From the NCBI GenBank assembly GCA_034408745.1, contig JAWXCM010000287.1, positions 1-33,572 on the forward strand: a DNA stretch of 33,572 bases, written 5' to 3'. Source of the stretch: JAWXCM01 sp034408745. GTDB taxonomy: Bacteria > Acidobacteriota > Terriglobia > Bryobacterales > Bryobacteraceae. Each line of letters opens with the position of its first letter. Positions within the stretch are counted from its first letter, which is position 1. Shown in pieces: positions 1 to 7,728 of this stretch. The translations under genes were made by a program, and so were the position numbers. Below the pieces are notes generated by a model, which saw nothing but the letters and a program-made list of their open reading frames with translations, was not told the origin of the DNA and ran no database searches.

Positions 1-215
1 AGGTTGACGAGGCGAGAGTGAGTCCGGCCGTTGATGGCGCGAGTCAGGCTGAAGTAGGGGCCATGGCGGGCCTTGCGGTCGGTGGCACAGGGGCAGCCCG
101 GCTTACTGCACTTGACGAAGCGTTCCGACAAAGATCCTCGGCGCATCGGCCTGGGCTGAGCCAATCGGGCAGCCAGTTGGAGAGCAGCTTCTGAGGGAGC
201 GGTGGATTCGGGCAT
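1..215 (-). CDS. DUF6788-like small protein, N-terminal part
   Basis: The ORF starts at ATG 215..213 and runs off the left edge, so only the first 71 codons are visible. After a variable leader of about 25 residues comes the block RRGSLSERFVKCSKPGCPCA, followed by a basic stretch with HGPYFSLTR. I recognise this as the short DUF6788 family, whose members carry closely spaced cysteines (CxxxxCxC-type, possibly zinc-binding) and are often found beside transposases. That association is from memory. No function is established. No clear Shine-Dalgarno is seen; instead a perfect dyad begins 7 bases upstream of the start codon. Missing from the window: the C-terminus and any neighbouring transposase. 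Confidence in the ORF is good, in the family name moderate. Confidence 0.7.
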   Translation of the reverse strand, partial: MPESTAPSEAALQLAARLAQPRPMRRGSLSERFVKCSKPGCPCATDRKARHGPYFSLTRAINGRTHSRLVN

Positions 216-221
216 ATCCAA

Positions 222-246
222 TCTTACGGCACTATACGCCGTAAGA
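222..246. promoter_or_regulatory. Perfect 9-bp inverted repeat upstream of the DUF6788-like gene
   Basis: TCTTACGGC (222-230) and GCCGTAAGA (238-246) are exact inverted copies separated by 7 bases. The dyad lies immediately upstream of the ATG at 215 on the minus strand. Its position fits an autoregulatory operator or a 5' hairpin that could mask translation. A recombination or mobile-element end is an alternative. No promoter hexamers were convincingly identified around it. Confidence 0.55.
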
Positions 247-586
247 CAAGCCAATAAAAAAGGCCTCCGCACGTTACCTGTAACTCTGGTGTCGTGCACC
301 CACCTCCCGAGCCGAGCTTGACCTGGGTGCCACGGAAGTGCTATCCCTGTAACATTCTGAATCAACTTGGAAGTTAGTTAATCTAAATTTCCAATTGAGA
401 CTGGTCAGGCGCAGCCAGGGCTCTGTTTGCTCGGTTGATCGCCGCTCCTGGTCCGTCAACCCTTTCCCGAAGTGTCGAAATTTGCGGCTTACGGGCCGCG
501 ACCTGACAGAAGTCTGTCCGGACGGGCAAACCTTTGCCTGACGGAAGGCTCGGCGAAACACGCCCAGGACAAAGAAGGAGAAGGGG
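247..586 (+). promoter_or_regulatory. Gene-free leader region before the first Oar-like receptor
   Basis: These 340 bases hold no credible gene; the reading frames present on either strand lack family signatures. A weak sigma70-like pair is possible at TTGACC (318-323) and TATCCC (342-347) with an 18-bp spacer, which would give a leader of roughly 230 nt. Two short dyads lie in that leader: ACAGA/TCTGT at 506-517 and GGCAAA/TTTGCC at 525-538. The receptor's Shine-Dalgarno AAGGAG is at 575-580. The leader length leaves room for regulation, but no known riboswitch class was recognised. Confidence 0.3.
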
Positions 587-3500
587 ATGAAAACGTATCG
601 GGGGATATTCAGGCTTACCGGTCTGGCCATACTGCTGGCTTCGACGCTTGCCGCGCAGGTACTTAACGGGCGCATCGAGGTATTGGTCACCGATCCTTCG
701 GGACAGGTAGTGGCGGGAGCGAAAGCCGCTCTTAAGGACCTTCGCAAACAAACCCCCGCGGGTGCCCCGATATCCACGGACACCACAGGGACCGCACTCT
801 TCGCTTCAGTGGCACCCGGCGAGTACGAATTGACCGTGGAGGCGCCCGGGTTTCGCAAGGCAATCGTCTCCGGTTTCGAGCTCAACGCATCCCAGACCAT
901 CAAGCAGTCCGTAATGCTGGAAATCGGCTCGGTCACAGAAGCGATTCAGGTGGAAGCGAACGCAGTGGCGGTAAACACCTCTGACGCTACCATCGCCCGC
1001 ACCATCAACATGAAAGCCATCGACACGCTGCCACAGCTGGCTCGCAATCCGATGGCGCTGGTTTCGCTTGTGCCCGGAGCATCGCTCGATCCGGGCGACT
1101 CCAGCTTCACTCGCGTCAACGGAGCGCGGCAGGGCTCGAACAACACGCGGCTTGACGGCATCGACGCCAATGATGCGGTTGTGCCACGACTGGGTCTGGC
1201 CATGTCGCCTGTGAACACCGATTCGCTGGAAGAAGTTCGCGTAATTACCAACGGCGGAAAAGCTGAGTATGGGCGCAACGCCGGCGGTCAGGTGGAACTG
1301 GTAACGCGGTCGGGCTCCAACGCGTGGCACGGTAACGCATTCGACTACCTTCGCAACACGGTGCTGAATGCCGGAACGTATTTCAACAATGCGAGCGGAG
1401 TTCCCAGGCCGGTTTTCATCCAGAACATCTTTGGCGGCAGCATGGGTGGCCGCATCCTTCGAAACAAGCTGTTCTTCTTTGGCAATTATCAGGGCCGCAG
1501 AACGACGCAGTCCACGGTTCGTAACCGCACGGTACTGACTCCGGAAGCCAAACAGGGTATTTTCCGTTACGTGTCCGGCGGGCAAACGCTGAGCTATAAC
1601 ATCCCGCAAAATGATCCTGCCGGCCGCGGTATCGACCCCACGATGAGGACCCTGATGGCGTTGATGCCGAACCCGAACAATACCGACGTCGGTGACGGTC
1701 TCAACACGCAAGGCTTCCGTTTCAACATCCCGACTCCAGCAAAGGATGACCAGGGTACGGGCAAGGTGGACTGGCTCCAAAGTCCCACTCACCGCGTGTT
1801 CTTCCGCTACAGCCGTCAGTTCATGTCGTCGATTGATGCGTTGAACAACGCCGAACAGCGCTACCCCGGTCTGCCCGACGGCAGCCAGGGGGGACCGCGA
1901 TGGAGTTACAGCGTCGGCAGCGACTGGACGATTACCAACTGGCTGATCAATGAGTTCCGCATCGGCCGGTCGAGCGCATCTGTCGACTTCGTCCGTCCCT
2001 ACCGCGAAGGTGGCATTGCCGTTATTTCCAATCTGTACGACGATCCGATCAACAACGGCCTGCCGCAGGGGCGTAATTCTCCTGTCGTAGACATCACTGA
2101 CAACGTCTCCATGCTTCGTGGCAAACACACGTTTAAGGCCGGTATGAACTTCCGGCGCGTTCTGCAGTACGGCTATAACGCGGCAGGTATCTATCCCAAC
2201 GCGAATCTGAGCCGCACGTCGGCCGGCAACACGCCCCCTGCAACCGTCGGACCGGCGGGACTGAGTTCGGCAGACAGGCAGCGGTTTGAGGGCCTGTTTA
2301 ACGACGTCCTTGGCCGTGTCGGGCAGGTCTCTCAGACGTTCTACAGCGACCTTGAGAAGTATCAGGAGGCCGGAACGCCTCGTGTCCGCAACACGGTATT
2401 TCGGGACCTCGGCCTGTTCTTCCAGGATGACTGGAAGGTTACGTCGAACCTCACACTTAACATTGGTCTTCGCTGGGAAATGTTTGGAGCGCCGAGCGAG
2501 CAGGATCGGCTGCAGGGCGTGCTGAACCGCATCAACGACGTGAATGTTACGTCGCAGATCGACAACTTCGTCATGAGCCGCACGGACAAATGGTTCGACA
2601 CGGACTACAACAACTTCGCCCCGCGCTTTGGTTTCGCATGGGATCCGTTCAAGACCGGCAAGACGTCGATTCGTGGCAGCTGGGGCGTGTTCTACGACCG
2701 CATGATTGGCGCAACGTCGAACCTGGTGGACGGAAACACACCTGGCTTTGCTCAGGCCGTGATTACGTTCCCGAGTCAGAACGCGCCGGCGTTTGCGTCA
2801 TCGCTGAGCGGTGCACTGCTTCCCTCACGGCCTGGCACCATCATCACCAATCAGCCCCAGACTCGCCAGACCAGCGTGGTGCAGTTCCGGCCCGATCTGG
2901 CGACCGGCTACGTGCAACAGATGAACCTTGGGATCCAGCATCAGATCACGCGCAACACCGTGGTGGATGCCACGTTCGTCCGGTCGATGGGCACCAAGCT
3001 GTTTGGCTGGCAGGACCTGAATCAGCCGCGCATTCAGGGCGACTTCCTTAATGCGTTCAAGGAACTGCAGGCATTCCAGGCGAGCGGAACGGCGGTCAGC
3101 CCTGGCAACACGCTCTCCCGGATATTCGGGACGCCTGCGGCCGCGATTACCGCGCTCGGCGCTACGGTCATTCGCGACGGTCTGGCCGGCTCTGCCGCTC
3201 AGACCCTGGACCAGAGCAATTTCACGCGCTATGCAGGTGCTGGCGTGAGCAACTTCTACCTCCGCAACTTCCCGCAGTACAACCAGTTTCTCTATGGCGA
3301 CTCCACCGGGTCATCCAGCTACAACTCGCTGCAGTTACAGGTGACGCACCGGACGAAGAATCTGGTGCTGAACGCGAACTACACCTACGCCCGCTCGATC
3401 GACAACATGTCGGTTGACGGGAATGGCTTCACGGCTCCGGTCGACAACTTCAATCTGGTCAACAACCGTGGCCGGGCCGACTTCGACCGTCCCCATGTAG

Positions 3501-4072
3501 TGACGTACTTCGGCAGCTACAGCCTGCCGTTCGGTAAGGGAAAGCGCTTCCTTTCAGACACCAACGGCTTCGTGAACCGCGTGATTGGTGGATGGGAGAT
3601 CGGGGCCCTTGGAGCGGTGCAGAGCGGCACGGTGTTTTCGTTGACAAGTGGCCGGCGTACCGCTGGTTCCACTCTCAATCAGTACATTAACTACACCGGC
3701 GACCGCACCATCGGCGAAGTAGACAAACGCGGGAACGGAGTGTACTTCTTCACGCCTGAGCAGGTGACGGCTCTGACGGTGCCATCCGCGTTTCCTGGCG
3801 CCGGCGAGATCGGCAACTCGGGACGCAATTCGTTCCGCGGACCGGGCTTCTTCAACCTGGACGCTTCGATCGTGAAGCAAATCCCCATTACGGAGCGGCT
3901 CCGGTCACAGTTCCGAGTTGAGATGTACAACGCACTCAACCGTGCCAACTTCGCACTGCCTGGCGTCAGCATTGTCACTCCTGCCACGCTGGGCCGAATC
4001 TCGGGCCTGTCGAACGGCAGTTCGGGCACGGGCGCCCGCGTGATGCAGATGGCGCTGCGCCTCGACTTCTAG
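587..4072 (+). CDS. Oar-like TonB-dependent outer-membrane receptor 1
   Basis: A 1161-residue protein starting at ATG 587, six bases after AAGGAG. Residues 1-23 form a signal peptide (MKTYRGIFRLTGLAILLAST, then AAQ). Residues about 25-105 look like a carboxypeptidase-regulatory-like beta-sandwich. Residues about 115-240 look like a TonB plug, with NGARQGSNNTRLDGIDAND and a GGQVELVTRSGSN segment. The remainder is a large barrel with many alternating aromatic strands and ends in phenylalanine (ALRLDF), as expected for BAM-inserted proteins. This architecture matches the Oar/Cna-B-type receptors that are greatly expanded in Acidobacteriota and are thought to take up oligosaccharides or other bulky ligands. 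The substrate is unknown. A glycoside hydrolase gene follows, which suggests a sugar-related role, but a strong terminator separates the two. A second receptor with the same layout lies at 13579-17202. Confidence 0.92.
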   Translation: MKTYRGIFRLTGLAILLASTLAAQVLNGRIEVLVTDPSGQVVAGAKAALKDLRKQTPAGAPISTDTTGTALFASVAPGEYELTVEAPGFRKAIVSGFELNASQTIKQSVMLEIGSVTEAIQVEANAVAVNTSDATIARTINMKAIDTLPQLARNPMALVSLVPGASLDPGDSSFTRVNGARQGSNNTRLDGIDANDAVVPRLGLAMSPVNTDSLEEVRVITNGGKAEYGRNAGGQVELVTRSGSNAWHGNAFDYLRNTVLNAGTYFNNASGVPRPVFIQNIFGGSMGGRILRNKLFFFGNYQGRRTTQSTVRNRTVLTPEAKQGIFRYVSGGQTLSYNIPQNDPAGRGIDPTMRTLMALMPNPNNTDVGDGLNTQGFRFNIPTPAKDDQGTGKVDWLQSPTHRVFFRYSRQFMSSIDALNNAEQRYPGLPDGSQGGPRWSYSVGSDWTITNWLINEFRIGRSSASVDFVRPYREGGIAVISNLYDDPINNGLPQGRNSPVVDITDNVSMLRGKHTFKAGMNFRRVLQYGYNAAGIYPNANLSRTSAGNTPPATVGPAGLSSADRQRFEGLFNDVLGRVGQVSQTFYSDLEKYQEAGTPRVRNTVFRDLGLFFQDDWKVTSNLTLNIGLRWEMFGAPSEQDRLQGVLNRINDVNVTSQIDNFVMSRTDKWFDTDYNNFAPRFGFAWDPFKTGKTSIRGSWGVFYDRMIGATSNLVDGNTPGFAQAVITFPSQNAPAFASSLSGALLPSRPGTIITNQPQTRQTSVVQFRPDLATGYVQQMNLGIQHQITRNTVVDATFVRSMGTKLFGWQDLNQPRIQGDFLNAFKELQAFQASGTAVSPGNTLSRIFGTPAAAITALGATVIRDGLAGSAAQTLDQSNFTRYAGAGVSNFYLRNFPQYNQFLYGDSTGSSSYNSLQLQVTHRTKNLVLNANYTYARSIDNMSVDGNGFTAPVDNFNLVNNRGRADFDRPHVVTYFGSYSLPFGKGKRFLSDTNGFVNRVIGGWEIGALGAVQSGTVFSLTSGRRTAGSTLNQYINYTGDRTIGEVDKRGNGVYFFTPEQVTALTVPSAFPGAGEIGNSGRNSFRGPGFFNLDASIVKQIPITERLRSQFRVEMYNALNRANFALPGVSIVTPATLGRISGLSNGSSGTGARVMQMALRLDF

Positions 4073-4099
4073 CCAATTTGGTTGCACCAGGCTCCCCGG

Positions 4100-4141
4100 C
4101 GGCGCTCATGGGCTTACCAGTCCCGAGCGCCGTTTTTTTTT
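4100..4141 (+). terminator. Rho-independent terminator after receptor 1
   Basis: CGGCGCTC (4100-4107) pairs perfectly with GAGCGCCG (4125-4132), and nine T residues follow (4133-4141). The loop is 17 nt. It starts 28 bases after the receptor stop codon and ends only 11 bases before the GTG of the next gene, so the glycosidase needs either read-through or a promoter inside this region. Confidence 0.85.
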
Positions 4142-4152
4142 AGAATAGGAGC

Positions 4153-5187
4153 GTGCGACTACTCCTGGTTACCCTCACGGCGCTGACGCTGAGCGCGGCT
4201 GAGGGCACGTTTCAAAATCCACTCCTGCCTTCGGGCGCCGACCCGCAGAGCATCCACCACGACGGCTGGTATTACTACACCCACACCACAGGCCGAAATC
4301 TCACGCTGTGGCGAACGCAGTCAATAGCGCGCCTGGCCGAGGCGGAGAAGCGAGTCGTCTGGACACCGCCCGCGGACACGGCATGGTCGAAGCAGATCTG
4401 GGCTCCCGAACTGCATCGCATCGATGGCAAATGGTATTTGTATTTCGCAGCCGACGACGGCCGCAATCGGAATCACCGGCTTTACGTGATCGAGAACGCG
4501 TCGCGAGATCCGATGCAGGGCGAGTGGGTATTTCGTGGGCAGGTGAAGACGCCGGACGACAAGTGGGCCATCGATGCTTCCGTCTTTCCGTATGGTGGCC
4601 GTTGGTATCTGCTCTGGTCGGGATGGGAGGGCGATGAGAACGGGCGCCAGGATCTGTACATCGCTCGCTTGACCAATCCGTGGACCACGATGGGGCCGCG
4701 CGTGCGTATCTCGAAACCCGAGCTTGCGTGGGAGACGGTCGGCGACATCGGCAAGCCCGGTCCGGACGACAAGCCGCATGTCGACGTGAACGAAGGGCCG
4801 GAGGCGCTGGTGCGTAATGGGCGGGTGTTCATTGTGTACTCGGGCAGCGGGTGCTGGACCGATTCGTATGCACTCGGCATGGTGTGGGCGGACGCCGGGA
4901 GCGACTTGCTGAGCGCAAAATCCTGGAAGAAGTGGTCTGAGCCGGTTTTTCGCGCGCAAGGTGTCAGTGGGACCTTCGCCGCCGGGCATCACTCCTTCTT
5001 CCGCTCGCCCGACGGAACGCAGGACTGGATCTTGTACCATGCAAACTCGGAGGCCGGGCAGGGCTGCGGGGCGAAGCGGTCGCCGCGAGCTCAGCCCTTT
5101 CGCTGGCGCGCCGACGGCTTCCCCGATTTCGGCCAGCCCGTCCCTGCCGGAGTCGAATTGCCAATCCCTTCGGAGGGAGTGAAGTAA
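4153..5187 (+). CDS. Glycoside hydrolase family 43 protein, exported
   Basis: A 344-residue protein whose features match GH43 five-bladed beta-propeller enzymes (arabinofuranosidases, xylosidases and relatives). The expected catalytic triad is visible: general base D30 in GADPQ, pKa-modulating D141 in WAIDASVF, and general acid E214 in NEGPE. The motif IWAPELHRIDGKWYLYF (about 82-98) is also typical. A short hydrophobic N-terminus (MRLLLVTLTALTLSAAEG) looks like a signal peptide. The start is GTG 4153, because an in-frame stop occurs at 4141-4143. AGGAG sits only one base before this GTG, which is unusually close, so initiation may be weak or atypical. The stop codon overlaps the PhzF start by one base, indicating translational coupling. 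Exact substrate cannot be told from sequence; removal of alpha-L-arabinofuranosyl groups from plant polysaccharide is most likely. Confidence 0.88.
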   Translation: MRLLLVTLTALTLSAAEGTFQNPLLPSGADPQSIHHDGWYYYTHTTGRNLTLWRTQSIARLAEAEKRVVWTPPADTAWSKQIWAPELHRIDGKWYLYFAADDGRNRNHRLYVIENASRDPMQGEWVFRGQVKTPDDKWAIDASVFPYGGRWYLLWSGWEGDENGRQDLYIARLTNPWTTMGPRVRISKPELAWETVGDIGKPGPDDKPHVDVNEGPEALVRNGRVFIVYSGSGCWTDSYALGMVWADAGSDLLSAKSWKKWSEPVFRAQGVSGTFAAGHHSFFRSPDGTQDWILYHANSEAGQGCGAKRSPRAQPFRWRADGFPDFGQPVPAGVELPIPSEGVK

Positions 5188-6074
5188 TGGACGTGGCGTT
5201 CGAAATTTGGGACGTGTTTTCGCGCGAGCGGCTGCTGGGTAATCCGCTGGCAGTGTTCCCCGATGCATCGTCGGTGCCGGAGGCTCAGATGGGCGCGATT
5301 GCTCGGGAGATGGCGCACTCGGAGACTACCTTCGTGATCCCTCGCGCCGAGGGCGTCGAGCATGAGAAGGGCGTGCGCGTGCGCATCTTTTCGAAGGCTG
5401 GTATGGAGATGCCGTTTGCCGGACACCCGACGCTCGGCACGGCGTTTTCCCTGTGGACGAAGCGGCAGACGCGCACGGATGTGGAGGGGCATTGCATCGT
5501 GCTCGACGAGAACATCGGGCCGATTCCGGTGCGGTTTTTCGACCGCCATGGGATGTGGGAAGGCGAGATGCGGCAGACCGATCCGGTGATCGCCGAGGTG
5601 CATCCCCCTGCGACGCTGGCGCCGTTGCTGGGTGTGGCTGTTTCGGACATCGACCCTGCCCTGCCGCTGGAGAATATTTCCACGGGCAGACCGAATGTGA
5701 TCGTGGTTTTGCGTTCGCGCGATGCGGTGCGGCGGGTGGCAGTCGACTGGCGTGGGCTGGATGGGTACTTCGCTTCGGGGGACAGGGAACGGGGCCTGTA
5801 CCTGCTGACGCGTGAGGGCGATCGCTGGTTTGCGCGGAAGCCAGGACGAACAGGGGACGATCCGGTGACCGGGTCCGCAGGCGGGTGCGCGGCGGCGTAT
5901 CTGGTGAGGCACGGGTTGGTGAAGGAGGGGGACCGCGTGGTTCTGCACCAGGGCTCGGAGGTGAAGCGGCAGGGCGAGATGGTGGTGTCTGCTCGTCTGG
6001 ATGGGAAGCGCGTGACCGGGGTGATGGTGGGCGGCAGCGCCGTGCTGTCGGCGCGCGGCGTGCTTACGATTTAG
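5187..6074 (+). CDS. PhzF family isomerase/epimerase-like protein
   Basis: A 295-residue cytoplasmic protein with the two-lobed PhzF (diaminopimelate-epimerase-like) fold signatures: GNPLAVF at 18-24, SETTFV with the conserved catalytic glutamate E46, MPFAGHPTLGTA at about 73-84, and GDDPVTGSAGG in the C-terminal lobe. PhzF of phenazine biosynthesis isomerises a dihydro-hydroxyanthranilate, but most homologues, including this one, have no known substrate and no phenazine genes nearby. ATG 5187 overlaps the TAA of the GH43 gene, and GGAGGGA lies about 8 bases upstream. The TAG stop (6072-6074) overlaps the stop codon of the convergent Uma2 gene at 6071-6073, so there is no intergenic space for a terminator. 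Confidence 0.88.
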   Translation: MDVAFEIWDVFSRERLLGNPLAVFPDASSVPEAQMGAIAREMAHSETTFVIPRAEGVEHEKGVRVRIFSKAGMEMPFAGHPTLGTAFSLWTKRQTRTDVEGHCIVLDENIGPIPVRFFDRHGMWEGEMRQTDPVIAEVHPPATLAPLLGVAVSDIDPALPLENISTGRPNVIVVLRSRDAVRRVAVDWRGLDGYFASGDRERGLYLLTREGDRWFARKPGRTGDDPVTGSAGGCAAAYLVRHGLVKEGDRVVLHQGSEVKRQGEMVVSARLDGKRVTGVMVGGSAVLSARGVLTI

Positions 6075-6616
6075 CTGAAGATAACGGAAAGTGGCAACGG
6101 CTCGTCAATGCCGAAGCGGGCAAGTGTGATGCTCGCTGTGGTACCGGTGTAGATGCGCGTACCCTGGTCGATACTGTGGACGGTGACCCGCTTATCCAGA
6201 GGGTCGACGATCCAGCACTCCTGGGCACCGTGCTCGAAGTAGAGAGCGATTTTGGTTGCGATGCCCCGGGCGCTGTTGCTGGGCGAGAGGACCTCGACCG
6301 CGAGTTCCGGGGCACCTTCGAAGTAGCCGTCATCGCCCTCCACATCCCACCGGGCTGTCGCAAATACGGCAATATCGGGGATCAGATAATTTGTCCCGCC
6401 CACGCGGACGCCAAACGCCTCGGAGCACTCCCATTCTGCGGGCAGGTTTCGGTGGCACCAGCGCGCCAATTTCACCTGAATCTTCTTATGACCTCTTTTC
6501 GGCGGTGGCACGAGCGAGAGCTCTCCTTCAAGGAGTTCATACCGGCCACCATCAGGCGGGTCGGGGAGTCGCTCGAATTCTTCGAACGTGAGCAAGCCGG
6601 CAACCGTGGAGCTCAT
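6071..6616 (-). CDS. Uma2 family protein, tandem copy 3 (last in operon)
   Basis: A 181-residue member of the Uma2/DUF820 family, predicted PD-(D/E)XK nucleases of unproven function that are abundant in Cyanobacteria and Acidobacteria. Visible elements are an N-terminal LTFEEFERLPDPPDGGRYEL segment, the acidic residue in LIPDIAVF, the ELAVEVLSP strand with the E-x-E-like pair, and the lysine in ATKIALYFEHGAQECWIVD. It starts at ATG 6616, 13 bases after the preceding copy, with no convincing Shine-Dalgarno, which suggests coupled translation. It is closest to the copy at 6630-7172, with near-identical blocks interrupted by divergent ones. All core acidic and lysine positions are kept, so it is probably not a pseudogene. 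Confidence 0.85.
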   Translation of the reverse strand: MSSTVAGLLTFEEFERLPDPPDGGRYELLEGELSLVPPPKRGHKKIQVKLARWCHRNLPAEWECSEAFGVRVGGTNYLIPDIAVFATARWDVEGDDGYFEGAPELAVEVLSPSNSARGIATKIALYFEHGAQECWIVDPLDKRVTVHSIDQGTRIYTGTTASITLARFGIDEPLPLSVIFS

Positions 6617-6629
6617 ACCAGTGATTGTA

Positions 6630-7172
6630 CTAGCTGAATATGGCGGAAAGTGGCAGCGGCTGGTCGATGCCGAAGCGGGTCAACGGGATGGTGGAGGCGT
6701 CGGAGTAAACGCGGGTCCCCTGGTCGATACTGTGGACGGTGACGCGGTGGTGGGTCGGGTCGACGATCCAGCACTCCTGGGCACCGTGCTCGAAGTAGAG
6801 AGCGATTTTGGTTGCGATGCCTCGGGCGCTGTTAGTGGGAGAGAGGACCTCGACCGCGAGTTCCGGGGCACCTTCGAAGTAGCCGTCATCCGGAGTAGCT
6901 TCCCACCGTATTCGATCCACCACGGCTACGTCGGGAATTATGTAGCTGTCCTTTCCGATACGCACACCGAACTCGCCAGTGGACAAGAAGTCATCGGAGA
7001 GATTCCTGACCAACCAGCGCTCCAGGTTCATCTCTATGTTCTTATGACCTTTTTTCGGCGGTGGCACGAGCGAGAGCTCTCCTTCAAGGAGTTCATACCG
7101 GCCACCATTAGGCGGGTCGGGGAGTCGCTCGAATTCCTCGAACGTGAGCAAGCCTGCAACCGTGGAGCTCAT
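6630..7172 (-). CDS. Uma2 family protein, tandem copy 2
   Basis: A 180-residue Uma2/DUF820 paralogue. The first 35 residues and the block from DDGYFEGAPELAVEVLSP to CWIVDP are almost identical to the copy downstream, while the stretch between them (LVRNLSDDFLSTGEFGVRIG and onwards) is clearly different. The nuclease-like positions are present: D in YIIPDVAV, E in ELAVEV, and K in ATKIALYF. ATG 7172 follows the previous copy's stop after the same 13-base spacer found between copies 2 and 3, so the spacer belongs to the duplicated unit. Role unknown; the family is sometimes suggested to act in DNA metabolism or mobile-element biology, without direct proof. Confidence 0.85.
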   Translation of the reverse strand: MSSTVAGLLTFEEFERLPDPPNGGRYELLEGELSLVPPPKKGHKNIEMNLERWLVRNLSDDFLSTGEFGVRIGKDSYIIPDVAVVDRIRWEATPDDGYFEGAPELAVEVLSPTNSARGIATKIALYFEHGAQECWIVDPTHHRVTVHSIDQGTRVYSDASTIPLTRFGIDQPLPLSAIFS

Positions 7173-7185
7173 ACCAGTGATTGTA

Positions 7186-7728
7186 CTAGCTGAATATGGC
7201 GGAAAGTGGCAGCGGTTCGTCGATGCCGAAGCGGGTCAGCAGGACACGGTCACTGCCGGCGTAGACTCGCCTCGGCTGGTCGACGCTGTGGACCGTCACT
7301 GATTTGCGGCGCTGATTCACCGTCCAGAACTCCTGAGCTCCATAGCGAAAGAACAGCGACGTTTTCTCGTCGATTTCCGCAGCGCTGTTGCTCGGCGAGA
7401 TGATCTCGACGGCGAGTTCCGGAGCGCCGCTGAAATACGATTCGCCCCGAGCTGCCAGCCAGCGCAGCCTGGACGTGACGCCGAGATCAGCGATTAAATA
7501 GCTGCGATCACCGAGTACACAAGCGAACTCAATGCGGCGTTTCCAGTCCGCGGAAAGCCGCGCATTCAGCCAGTCAAAGAGTGCGTCCCGAATGTCAGAG
7601 TGGTCGAGCTTCGCAGGTGGCGCCAGTACCAGTTCTCCTTCAAGGAGTTCATACCGGCCACCATCAGGCGGGTCGGGGAGTCGCTCGAATTCCTTGAACG
7701 TGAGCCTGCCTGCAACCGTGGAGCTCAT
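7186..7728 (-). CDS. Uma2 family protein, tandem copy 1 (first and most divergent)
   Basis: A 180-residue Uma2/DUF820 paralogue. The N-terminal segment (VAGRLTFKEFERLPDPPDG) is nearly the same as in the other two copies, also at DNA level, whereas the rest has diverged strongly (LIADLGVT in place of LIPDIAVF; ELAVEIISPSNSAAEIDEK). I chose ATG 7728 over an upstream start at 7758, because its ATGA overlaps the stop codon of the AraD1-like gene by four bases, the usual sign of translational coupling, and because the other copies start with the same MSSTVAG. The key acidic residues and lysine (EKTSLFF) are present. Confidence 0.85.
   Translation of the reverse strand: MSSTVAGRLTFKEFERLPDPPDGGRYELLEGELVLAPPAKLDHSDIRDALFDWLNARLSADWKRRIEFACVLGDRSYLIADLGVTSRLRWLAARGESYFSGAPELAVEIISPSNSAAEIDEKTSLFFRYGAQEFWTVNQRRKSVTVHSVDQPRRVYAGSDRVLLTRFGIDEPLPLSAIFS

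Noticed and set aside
806..2128. 440-codon frame on the minus strand opposite receptor 1
   Set aside because: It lacks any family motif and mirrors the codon pattern of the clear receptor gene on the plus strand.
5885..6637. 250-codon plus-strand frame spanning the PhzF end and the Uma2 copy
   Set aside because: It crosses two well-supported genes in other frames and has no motif of its own.
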